Source of the DNA: JBBSBY01 sp038250835
Lineage (GTDB): Bacteria; Desulfobacterota; Desulfomonilia; Desulfomonilales; Desulfomonilaceae
NCBI GenBank assembly: GCA_038250835.1
Contig: JBBSBY010000010.1
Location: 1-60,186, forward strand
Length of the DNA stretch: 60,186 nt
Reading direction: 5' to 3'
In this document: positions 27,882 through 35,758 of the stretch, in pieces
Numbering within the stretch: position 1 is the stretch's first letter
Layout of the letters: the number at the start of each line of letters is the position of its first letter
The notes under the pieces: model-generated
Told to the model about the DNA's origin: nothing
What the model saw: only the letters and a program-made list of their open reading frames with translations
Database searches by the model: none
Translations under genes and position numbers: made by a program

Positions 27882-29219
27882 ATGTCAAAAAGTTGGTGTA
27901 TTAAATCCGTCTGCATAGCCTTGGCGATTATAGGTATGTCCATTGCGCCGGTTCAAGGCATTTTTGCCGATTCCGCCGCAAAATCTCCCGACTACAAAGA
28001 ACTTCGTCTTTTCCGTCAAGTCATGCAGCTTGTTCAACGCAATTACGTTAAGGATGTCCCTGATAAAGAGTTGGTCCAGGGCGCCATAAACGGCATGTTG
28101 CAATCTCTTGATCCACATTCCTCTTTCCTGAACGAAGAGCAGTTTAAAGAATTGCAGGTCGAAACGAAAGGGGAATTTGGCGGCCTGGGTATTGAGATAA
28201 CTCTGGAAAATGGGGTGCTGACCATTGTTTCCCCAATTGAAGACACTCCGGCGTTCAGAGCGGGGCTCAAACACGGCGATAAAATAATTAAAATCAACGG
28301 GGAGACGACCCGCAACATAACCTTACAAAAAGCCGTAAAACTTATGCGCGGGCCCAGGGGCACGAAGGTTACAGTCACTATAATGCGTGAGGGCTTCCGC
28401 ACCGGCAAAGACTTTACCATAACAAGAGATATAATTCGCGTCCAATCCGTCAAAAAAGAAAAACTCGAGCCGGGTTACCCGTATGTCAGACTGATTCATT
28501 TTCAGGAGAACACGGATACCGATCTTGACGCGGCAATCAAAGAATTAGGTGGTGACGAAATTAAGGGATTAATCATTGATCTACGGAATAATCCCGGCGG
28601 TTTGTTGGATCAATCTTATAAGGTCGCCAGTCTATTTCTCGATAAAGGCAAGCTCATTGTTCATACTGACGGTCGTATGAAAGATCAGCGGATGGAGCTT
28701 TACAGCACCAAATCGGGAAAACCCTATAAATTCAAGGTAGCGATTTTGATCAACGAAGGTAGCGCAAGCGCCTCGGAGATAGTCGCAGGAGCTCTACAGG
28801 ATTATGACAGGGCGGTAGTCTTCGGCACGAAGTCATTCGGCAAAGCCTCAGTCCAAACGATTATTCCTCTGGAGAGCGGCTCCGGACTACGTCTCACCAC
28901 CGCTTATTATTACACTCCTAAAGGCCGACATATTCAGAAAACAGGGATTCAACCTGATATTGATATGAAAGTTGAAGTGCAGAAACAACAAGAGCAGGAA
29001 GCTGAAGAAGACGCAAAGCCGGATAAGAAGAAGCAAAAGGAACTCAAGAGCAGATCAGTTAAAACCAAAGCTGATTTAGAAAAGGACCCCGTAGTTCAAA
29101 AGGCAATGGAATGGCTCAAGTCTGATGAATCGGCAAAACAATACAAAGACGCACATCCTCATAGTCCTGTGGGCGAAACAGCCAAGAACACGGAAACAGA
29201 GCCTGACGCTAAAGAGTAG
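27882..29219 (+). CDS. ctpA: C-terminal processing protease (S41 family)
   Basis: A 445-residue periplasmic serine protease with a signal peptide ending near GIFA. Residues 85-185 form a PDZ domain (GGLGIEITLENG, GLKHGDKIIKING). The S41 core holds DLRNNPGGLLDQ and the catalytic dyad S296 (NEGSASASEI) and K321 (FGTKSFGKASVQ). The C-terminal 100 residues are highly charged and Lys/Glu-rich. Relatives trim or degrade envelope proteins by their C-termini. GGAGG is placed before the ATG. A terminator follows at 29262. Confidence 0.93.
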   Translation: MSKSWCIKSVCIALAIIGMSIAPVQGIFADSAAKSPDYKELRLFRQVMQLVQRNYVKDVPDKELVQGAINGMLQSLDPHSSFLNEEQFKELQVETKGEFGGLGIEITLENGVLTIVSPIEDTPAFRAGLKHGDKIIKINGETTRNITLQKAVKLMRGPRGTKVTVTIMREGFRTGKDFTITRDIIRVQSVKKEKLEPGYPYVRLIHFQENTDTDLDAAIKELGGDEIKGLIIDLRNNPGGLLDQSYKVASLFLDKGKLIVHTDGRMKDQRMELYSTKSGKPYKFKVAILINEGSASASEIVAGALQDYDRAVVFGTKSFGKASVQTIIPLESGSGLRLTTAYYYTPKGRHIQKTGIQPDIDMKVEVQKQQEQEAEEDAKPDKKKQKELKSRSVKTKADLEKDPVVQKAMEWLKSDESAKQYKDAHPHSPVGETAKNTETEPDAKE

Positions 29220-29261
29220 GTTAACTTGCGCCGTCGAAATCGGCTGCTATTTAACAGAGAG

Positions 29262-29292
29262 AAACCCGCCAATAGGAGCGGGTTTTTCTTTT
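29262..29292 (+). terminator. Rho-independent terminator after ctpA
   Basis: Eight-base stem AAACCCGC (29262-29269) / GCGGGTTT (29278-29285) with an eight-base loop, followed by TTCTTTT. Confidence 0.8.
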
Positions 29293-29374
29293 CAGAAGCT
29301 TCATATGCGCCGGAGATGTACAGTGGGGTCTTGGAAGTATTATAGGGTTCTTTAGCCCCGGCGCTCAGTATTTC

Positions 29375-29404
29375 TTGACAGTGGACTCGCACAAGTGATA
29401 ATAT
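29375..29404 (+). promoter_or_regulatory. Likely sigma-70 promoter of the small secreted protein gene
   Basis: Perfect TTGACA at 29375-29380, then TAATAT at 29399-29404 after 18 bases (four of six matches), about 58 bases before the start codon at 29462. Confidence 0.55.
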
Positions 29405-29461
29405 CCTCTTGGTTTTTTCAAGTTTTTTCCGTGATCCTCGTTAATTTTTCAGGGGTAACCG

Positions 29462-29821
29462 ATGAAACATAATTCTTTTGTTTATGTCTTGCTGCTTGTT
29501 TTTCTGGTTATTCCGGTTGTTGTCTTTGCCGGAACCTGCGCACCCAATCAGTGCGTTCCGGAAAGGCCCATTCCCCCTGAAAGTATCGGCGGAGTCGGAA
29601 TCCCCTTCGATCTACCAATTTGGCCTACAATCATCAAAACTGAGTTTCACATTTTGCCCTGGTTGAGCTTCGGGAAAGCCTCGGTATGTTTGCCGGGTTG
29701 TTCCAAACCGATCAGCCTTCCGGCGCCTTGTCTCTCGATGAAACCTATCCCTGTTTGGTTTCCGTGGCTAAGACCTCTCGATATCGAGTGTGAAAAGCCC
29801 AATACATGCAGGATCCCGTAA
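29462..29821 (+). CDS. Small secreted Cys/Pro-rich protein, no known family
   Basis: A 119-residue product with a clear signal peptide (hydrophobic VYVLLLVFLVIPVVVFAG). The mature part of about 95 residues has six cysteines (CAPNQC, SVCLPGC, APC and further ones near the end: ECEKPNTC) and many prolines and tryptophans, suggesting a compact, disulfide-bonded periplasmic or exported protein. AGGGG precedes the ATG and a promoter lies upstream, so it is probably real. I do not recognise it. A weak CCCG/CGGG hairpin with T7 follows at about 29814-29838, just before the next gene. Confidence 0.7.
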   Translation: MKHNSFVYVLLLVFLVIPVVVFAGTCAPNQCVPERPIPPESIGGVGIPFDLPIWPTIIKTEFHILPWLSFGKASVCLPGCSKPISLPAPCLSMKPIPVWFPWLRPLDIECEKPNTCRIP

Positions 29822-29842
29822 TCCCAGTCGGGTTTTTTTATA

Positions 29843-31576
29843 GTGACCCGAACCGCAGTATTAGACAACCTTAGAAGACTTCAGGATTTTCTAAAGATCC
29901 ACGGCCGGACCTTTTTCGAGCCCACCGGCGTTTCCGAATACCTCGAAAAAACTTCAGAGCTTATAAACCGTTATGAAGACCCTGGAGAAATTCTTTACGT
30001 TGGAATTCTCGGGGGAACAGGTGTCGGCAAGTCTACGCTCATCAACGCATTGGCGGGCGCAGAAATTTCAGGGTATTCAGACCGGCGCCCATACACCGAC
30101 AGAGCGGTCGTGTATCGTCATCAGGATACCCCCAGGGGACTGGAAGGTCTGAATCCGCTCATAAAGCCTGATGACGCCGTTCACTCGATCGAAAGCCTTC
30201 GCAATCTAGTTTTACTGGACTTACCGGATTTCGACGCCTTTGATCAGAAAAATCGAGAGACGGCCCTTCAAATTATTCCCACACTCGATGCAATAATCTG
30301 GGTGGTCAGTCCGGAGAAGTACGCCGATGCGGCTTTTTACGATTTTGCCAAACGAATTAACATAAGCTCAGATAATTTCAGCTTTGTCCTAAACAAGGCC
30401 GACGAACTTATCATTGCCGATAGTCCGGAGGACCATTCCAAATTAAACGAAGTTGTAGGAGATTTCATAATACGACTTCATCAGTGGGCCGGCGTTACCG
30501 ACCCGCGTATCTTTTACATTTCAGCGATGCTGGAGTTTACCGGCGCTCGCACTTTTCCCATCTTGAACGATGAGTTCAACAATCTGCGCGGCTTTCTCAG
30601 CACTCGACGTGACGCAAAGGAAATAGCCGGCATCAAGACTAAGAATCTGCTTATCAAGGCCGCTGATTTGATTAATGACGTAAAGTCTGCCGTTGACGTC
30701 AACGATAAGCTGAGCATTGTCAAAAAGCTTAAGCCGGCTCTGATTGATTCAGCATCACCTTCTCAGCTCTCGGATATCGCAATAGCGGCGTCTAAGGAAT
30801 CCCTTGCGGCATGCATTGCTTCAGACTTATTGGCGCGGGAAAATTCCATTGGACCGGTTAGAGCCGGGCTAAGTTTTCTGCAACGTTTCAAATCATTCAG
30901 TTATGCCGGTAATTTTAGCAATCCTGTTGACCAAATAGGAGCAATAGCCGTTAAACTGGCTGAAGCATCAGGGCTGATCCATAATAATGTAATGTCCAAG
31001 GTTGATACGGAATTGACCTACTACGGAATCACCCAAACCGGGAGACATACGGACCCCAATTCTATAGTAGATAGCATAATCAACAAAGTTTCCGGGAAAA
31101 TCGAAGCCAACATAAGGTTCGCAGCCGCATCATCCCTTAGAATAAGATTGCGAAGAGCTTATCAATGGTTTTGGGTTATTCTCCCGGTAATATTCCTGCT
31201 AATCAGGTTATCCGGGGTGTCCCTTAATGATGATTGGTCTGGGGTTTCTTTCAGCGGATTTATAAAAGCGGCTCTCCATGTCGCTACAACTTTATTTGGG
31301 ACTGAAGGTTTAATCGGCGTGACTGCGCTGGTGATTTGGCTTGTAATAATAGTCTTAATACTCGCAGCCCGGAGACTTAGACGTATCAATGCTGTGGCCG
31401 ATAGGATCGCCGATATGGCGACTGATGCTTTAGCTCGATCAATTAGTCTTTCTGTGGAAGAATTTTTTGAGAATAAACGTAAACTGCTTGAAAAAATCGA
31501 GGCAGGTATGACGCTACTGAATAATGTCAATCTCGATGAAAAGCAAAGTCAAAAATCCCGGCGCCCGCAGCTTTAA
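29843..31576 (+). CDS. Dynamin-like membrane GTPase
   Basis: A 577-residue protein with an N-terminal GTPase domain: P-loop GGTGVGKS (57-64) followed by TLINAL, a switch region after GYSDRRPYTDRAVVYRH, DLPDFDAFDQKNRE as G3, and NKAD as G4. A long helical middle follows, then two closely spaced membrane helices (around 440-460 and 485-510: WFWVILPVIFLLIRL and LIGVTALVIWLVIIVLIL) and a C-terminal coiled coil. This G-domain/helical bundle/paired-helix layout fits bacterial dynamin-like or related 'GTPase domain-containing' proteins. The start is a GTG with no strong ribosome site. The ABC permease gene begins 40 bases after it. Confidence 0.8.
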   Translation: MTRTAVLDNLRRLQDFLKIHGRTFFEPTGVSEYLEKTSELINRYEDPGEILYVGILGGTGVGKSTLINALAGAEISGYSDRRPYTDRAVVYRHQDTPRGLEGLNPLIKPDDAVHSIESLRNLVLLDLPDFDAFDQKNRETALQIIPTLDAIIWVVSPEKYADAAFYDFAKRINISSDNFSFVLNKADELIIADSPEDHSKLNEVVGDFIIRLHQWAGVTDPRIFYISAMLEFTGARTFPILNDEFNNLRGFLSTRRDAKEIAGIKTKNLLIKAADLINDVKSAVDVNDKLSIVKKLKPALIDSASPSQLSDIAIAASKESLAACIASDLLARENSIGPVRAGLSFLQRFKSFSYAGNFSNPVDQIGAIAVKLAEASGLIHNNVMSKVDTELTYYGITQTGRHTDPNSIVDSIINKVSGKIEANIRFAAASSLRIRLRRAYQWFWVILPVIFLLIRLSGVSLNDDWSGVSFSGFIKAALHVATTLFGTEGLIGVTALVIWLVIIVLILAARRLRRINAVADRIADMATDALARSISLSVEEFFENKRKLLEKIEAGMTLLNNVNLDEKQSQKSRRPQL

Positions 31577-31616
31577 GAGCAATTACTCCTCCAGCCGAAT
31601 TTGTCATTAGCATCCC

Positions 31617-32774
31617 ATGGAAACGATTACTCTCATATTTAGAAATGTATTCAGACATAAGCTGCGAGCGATTCTTACCATCCTAGGGGTCGCTATCGCG
31701 ATGCTCGCTTTCGGACTTCTTCGAACTCTCATTGGAGCCTGGTATTTAGGAGTTGAAACATCCGCGGCGGACCGACTTGTCACCCGAAACAAGATATCGC
31801 TTATCTATTTTTTACCGTTGGCATACAAGAACAAAATAGCTCAGGTTTCAGGAGTTTCCGGAGTAGCGTACGGTAATTGGTACGGTGGCATCTACAAGGA
31901 TAAAAAAAACTTTTTCCCTCAACTGGCCGTAAGCGGGATGGATTACCTGGAATTGTTTCCCGAGTTCGTTATCAATGAGGACCAGGGAAAAGCATTTCAG
32001 CTCGAACGCAATGCCGCAATCGCCGGTCGAACCTTGGTGGATAGATATAATTGGAAAATTGGCGACATGATTCCACTTCAAGGGACAATATTTCCTGGAA
32101 ATATTGAACTTAAGCTGGTGGGGATTTACAAGGGTATTAGAAAAAATGTTGATGAAACGGCATTTTTTTTCAGGTGGGATTTCCTAAACGAGATCATCAA
32201 AAAAACGAATCCGGACCGCGCCGACAAAGTTGGATGGTATATGGTTCGAGTCAAAGATCCGACTCATGCGGCGGAAGTTGCGCTGGATATAGACGCTTTG
32301 TTTAAAAACTCTCTTGCCGAGACGCTTACTGAGACCGAAAAAGCGTTTCAGTTGGGATTTGTCGCCATGACCGAGGCAATTTTAGCGGCCATACAGATCA
32401 TTTCATTCGTGGTTATCGCAATTATACTGATCGTATTGGCCAATACTATGGCAATGACCGCCAGGGAACGTTCCGCCGAATATGCCGTCCTGAAAACTCT
32501 AGGATTCCAGCCGTCATATCTCTTTACAATCATAGCCGGAGAATCCGTCTTCATAGCAATGATTGGGGGAGTTTTAGGCTCGATATTAATTATACCGGGA
32601 GGAAAACTTTTCCAACATCAGCTACAATCTTTTCTGCCGGTATTTCAGGTTACGTGGAATACCATTGGTCTAATACTTGTCGCGTCTTTGATACTGGGGA
32701 TAGTCGCTGCAATAGCGCCTGTAATTCGAGCTACCAGGCTGAGCATTTCCGCAGGTTTGCGACACATGGGATAA
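31617..32774 (+). CDS. MacB/FtsX-type ABC transporter permease without an adjacent ATPase
   Basis: A 385-residue integral membrane protein. One N-terminal helix (AILTILGVAIAMLAFGLLRTL) is followed by a periplasmic MacB-PCD domain of about 220 residues, then three helices with the FtsX signature (AIILIVLANTMAMTARERSAEYAVLKTLGF). Such proteins do mechanical work on lipoproteins or efflux substrates powered by a cytoplasmic ATPase. That ATPase normally sits next door; here none is found, so it must be encoded elsewhere. The gene may be co-transcribed with the upstream GTPase. Confidence 0.88.
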   Translation: METITLIFRNVFRHKLRAILTILGVAIAMLAFGLLRTLIGAWYLGVETSAADRLVTRNKISLIYFLPLAYKNKIAQVSGVSGVAYGNWYGGIYKDKKNFFPQLAVSGMDYLELFPEFVINEDQGKAFQLERNAAIAGRTLVDRYNWKIGDMIPLQGTIFPGNIELKLVGIYKGIRKNVDETAFFFRWDFLNEIIKKTNPDRADKVGWYMVRVKDPTHAAEVALDIDALFKNSLAETLTETEKAFQLGFVAMTEAILAAIQIISFVVIAIILIVLANTMAMTARERSAEYAVLKTLGFQPSYLFTIIAGESVFIAMIGGVLGSILIIPGGKLFQHQLQSFLPVFQVTWNTIGLILVASLILGIVAAIAPVIRATRLSISAGLRHMG

Positions 32775-32880
32775 TTAGAAGGAACTTGGGATTTGCGTAT
32801 CGTGATCTATAGTCGTTGTGGCCGAATACATTAACAAATAAAACGTCCTGTAATCCGCAAAGTGACTACTCGCCGGTGTA

Positions 32881-32897
32881 ATGTATACGGTATACAT
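32881..32897. promoter_or_regulatory. Palindromic site ATGTATACGGTATACAT, possible operator
   Basis: A perfect palindrome of two eight-base arms around one G. Its core TGTATACGGTATACA recurs at 32962-32976. The arrangement suggests binding by a dimeric repressor (GntR-like sites use GTATAC half-sites), but no such regulator is nearby. Confidence 0.45.
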
Positions 32898-32961
32898 AAC
32901 ACATTAAACCCCAGGGGCGCCGCCTGCGTTGTTACCAAAACCACGAGCCGGCAAACGCCCG

Positions 32962-32976
32962 TGTATACGGTATACA
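32962..32976. promoter_or_regulatory. Second palindromic site TGTATACGGTATACA
   Basis: Identical over 15 bases to the core of the site at 32881-32897 and 80 bases from it, about eight helical turns, so both would face the same side of the DNA. Confidence 0.45.
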
Positions 32977-33001
32977 ATAGCCAATACTCATGTACACGCA
33001 C

Positions 33002-33016
33002 CGGTGAGGCTCACCG
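33002..33016. repeat. Perfect inverted repeat CGGTGA-GGC-TCACCG
   Basis: Six-base arms around three bases, 50 bases beyond the stop of the minus-strand lpxC fusion. It could be a weak terminator (no T-tract) or a third protein site in this gap. Confidence 0.4.
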
Positions 33017-33068
33017 ATGTTTCATACCTTTAAGAGCATCGTCAGCTTCCCGCCGGTGGCCAAACAAA

Positions 33069-35126
33069 TCACAGCCCCAGTTTGTCTCGAATCAATTTCA
33101 GCATGGCTATATTCTCAGTATGTCCCGTTTGTCTCGCAATAATTTTGCCCACGAACGGCCTGCCGAGAAGATAAAAATCTCCGATAATATCGAGTATTTT
33201 ATGTCTCACGAATTCGTCCGGAAATCGCAGGGGCGGGTTAATTACTTTTTCATCGTCCATTAAGATCACATTCGAGAGTCTGCCGCCGCCTGCCAATCCC
33301 ATTTCATCCATCATGCGCATGTCCCGCACAAATCCAAAGGTGCGAGCCGGCGCTATCTGTGTCTTAAAAGACTCAGGATTATCAAGCTTAAACGCAAAAT
33401 TGAGCTTGCCTATAGGTTTAGGATAATCCATGAAGTATTCTATCTCCAAACAGTCGGACGGCTCGATCCGCATGCTTTTTGTCGTGTCGTCGTCTATCGG
33501 CAGTTCAATGGGCTCAACTATTCTAATCTCGTCAACGGATTCATCTTGAACTATTATCTCTGCGCTTTCTATCAGATTGCAGAATTCCAGAGCCGAACCG
33601 TCCATAATAGGAACTTCAGTGGAGATTTTGGCCAAAACATTTGTTAGGCCATAGACATGAAACACCGCCATGAGGTGTTCAATAGTGCGAGCCACAAGGC
33701 CGTTTCGTTTCAAAGACGTTGAATATCCCGTGGAATCCACGTTGTCCAAGACCGCCGTAACCGTTCCGTCGGCAGTAATATGCCCAAAAAGAATGCCGGC
33801 GGAGCACGGTAACGGTGACAGCGTTAAACCGGTCTTGCCTCCGGAATGGAGCCCCTGGCCGTACATGACGACTTTGCCTCGTAGACTTTTTTGGAATCGC
33901 GCTGCGCCGGGACCGGGGCGTCGATCACTGCCGTAATTGGCGCTCGAGAAAGAAGTTTCGATTGTTTTTACGGTGATTTTGGGAGCGCCTGCAGCTTGTT
34001 CCTCCGTCTCCTGGCCGAGAGGCATCATCAAATCATGAACTGAAATTCTGGTATCAGGTAAATTCATGACCATATGTTCAATTACTATCTTTAGTTCTTT
34101 AATATTTCCGGGCCAAGAATACTCCTTTAACCTGCCGATGACTTCAGGATCTATTTCGTTGATTGTTTTGTCGAATTCATCCGCTGCTTCTTTGATGAAA
34201 TATTCCGCCAAGAGCGCAATATCTTCGGGTCTGTCTTTCAAGGCAGGCGCTCGGACAACTCTGCGCCCAAGAAAATCGGCGAATTCTTTAGGAAAGTCAT
34301 CCTGTTTGACCAGATCGTTCAAATCTACGGTCGAAGTGGAAATTATCCTGAATGAGCCTCCGCCATGTCTTTTCGACGTATAGTCCTTTAATAATTCGAA
34401 CAATCCATTGCGTAATTTTTTCTCTAACCGGTCGATCCGGATTAACAGCAGAGATCCGGAGCTTTGCCGCTTACTTTTCCCAATATTTTTGGAATCCAAC
34501 TTATCTATGGCGGCTTCCATATTCGTTTCATTCAGATCGATGCAACGAATTTTTAGTAAGGCGGCTCTGTCTTTGCCGTCGAGCCTGTGGAGAATTCTAG
34601 CCAAGAATTCTTTGCCGACGCCTTGATCTCCAATCATAGAAACATTGGCGTGATCAGCGGAAGCTCGTTCCAAGCTTTTTCGCAAATTGGCCGCATGCCG
34701 TGAAACTCCAAGCAGAGATTCCGCAACTCGATAATTTTTTTCTTGTTTTGACTTAACCGTTCGCTCGGAGATGGATTTCTCCACAAGGTGAAGGATGTCG
34801 TCTAAATTTAGGGGTTTTTCAAGATAGTCGGTAGCCCCCAGTTTAATGGCTTTAACAGCCGTTTCAATTGTTCCATGACCGCTCATCATTATCACTGAGC
34901 AGTCGGGGTCGATCTTCTTTATGGCTTTAAGCGTCTGCATGCCGTCGATACCCGGAATCCAGATATCCAGAAAAACGATGTCGGGCGCGTCGCTCTGCAC
35001 GATATGCAAGGCCTCTTGCCCGTCGCCTGCGGTTAATAATTCATGCCCCTCGTCCGCGAGAACAGCGCCTAAAGACTCGAGGATCTCTTTTTGATCATCA
35101 ACGATTAAGATACGTCCCTTATTCAT
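33069..35126 (-). CDS. lpxC: Response regulator receiver - degenerate AAA+ - LpxC fusion
   Basis: A single uninterrupted 685-residue frame joins three parts. Residues 1-120 are a CheY-like receiver with D10/D11, phospho-acceptor D54 (VFLDIWIPG), S82 and K104. Residues 135-368 resemble an NtrC-type AAA+ domain: the Walker A GDQGVGKE (166-173) and the C-terminal SWPGNIKELK are kept, but the sigma-54 contact loop GAFTGA is missing and Walker B has become GSLLLIRID. There is no DNA-binding helix-turn-helix. Residues 411-685 are a full LpxC, the zinc deacetylase committing step of lipid A synthesis, with IEHLMA (E483, H484), IMDGSA, ARTFGF, RHKILD (H642, D646) and TGHTEN (H669). The receiver may control deacetylase activity or stability; that is inference. 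No sensor kinase is nearby. Confidence 0.9.
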   Translation of the reverse strand: MNKGRILIVDDQKEILESLGAVLADEGHELLTAGDGQEALHIVQSDAPDIVFLDIWIPGIDGMQTLKAIKKIDPDCSVIMMSGHGTIETAVKAIKLGATDYLEKPLNLDDILHLVEKSISERTVKSKQEKNYRVAESLLGVSRHAANLRKSLERASADHANVSMIGDQGVGKEFLARILHRLDGKDRAALLKIRCIDLNETNMEAAIDKLDSKNIGKSKRQSSGSLLLIRIDRLEKKLRNGLFELLKDYTSKRHGGGSFRIISTSTVDLNDLVKQDDFPKEFADFLGRRVVRAPALKDRPEDIALLAEYFIKEAADEFDKTINEIDPEVIGRLKEYSWPGNIKELKIVIEHMVMNLPDTRISVHDLMMPLGQETEEQAAGAPKITVKTIETSFSSANYGSDRRPGPGAARFQKSLRGKVVMYGQGLHSGGKTGLTLSPLPCSAGILFGHITADGTVTAVLDNVDSTGYSTSLKRNGLVARTIEHLMAVFHVYGLTNVLAKISTEVPIMDGSALEFCNLIESAEIIVQDESVDEIRIVEPIELPIDDDTTKSMRIEPSDCLEIEYFMDYPKPIGKLNFAFKLDNPESFKTQIAPARTFGFVRDMRMMDEMGLAGGGRLSNVILMDDEKVINPPLRFPDEFVRHKILDIIGDFYLLGRPFVGKIIARQTGHTENIAMLKLIRDKLGL

Positions 35127-35758
35127 AGTCCGGCGATCATACAGGCAAATCCGTTAACGGAGCAAGAAAAATCCGATTCAGGGACAAATTCATTTAGCCA
35201 CAAATGTAAAGATGTTAATCAACACACAATCATGCCTGTTTGGCCCTCGTCGTGTCCTACTATTGTAGATTTTATGGTTGGTATAAAGTAGTCAGGTCTG
35301 CTATTTTTATACAGCGCCAAATGATTTATTGATTAGCACCGGCTCCGGCAACGAGTTCGCCGGCTGGATAGCGCGATTATAGAGGTTCTCGCAACTAATC
35401 ACGGATTCAAGATCATGATTCTTGATTTGTTCGACGCTCCGAATTACCTAGAAGCTATGGCGCTTGCTCATGCATTCAGGGCTTATCAACGTCATTCCAG
35501 CGTACGCTGGAATCCAGTAAGATCTGGGTCCCTGCTTCCGCTGGGACGACGGGTAAGAGGTTCTATTCCGACAGAACTTTCTAGAAACCCTATATGTCGG
35601 TGTATGGTTCGGCGAACCGACATCTCCGGCAATTATCCTGCTTGGACGGATGGAATCGGGATCAAGTTATTGTTTGACGCTTGCGACGGCGGGGAAGCAC
35701 AGCCATAATCCTCGTCTTCTTGAATTCAGAGCAATTTTTTCCTGACACAGACACTCGT
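35127..35758. other. Gap of about 630 bp holding a dispersed repeat
   Basis: The first 250 bases are the lpxC-fusion leader without a clear promoter. A dispersed repeat fills 35383-35593. A 97-codon plus-strand frame (35415-35708) is mostly inside this repeat and is not considered a gene. Confidence 0.5.
35383..35593 (+). repeat. Dispersed intergenic repeat, copy A (degenerate)
   Basis: Starts with GGTTCTCGCAACTAATCACG, which matches the left ends of copies at 51438, 58714 and (inverted) 41780. It contains the internal hairpin ATTCCAGCGTACGCTGGAAT and a GGGTCCCTGCTTCCGCTGGG segment shared with copy C, and ends in CGACAGAACTTTCTAGAA like copy C. It is the most diverged copy. Confidence 0.6.

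Noticed and set aside
32862..33263. Plus-strand 133-codon ORF
   Set aside because: It runs antisense into the conserved LpxC end and covers the palindromic sites; composition is Arg/Ser/Thr-rich and random.
35415..35708. Plus-strand 97-codon ORF
   Set aside because: It lies mostly within dispersed repeat copy A, has no ribosome site and shows no protein-like pattern.
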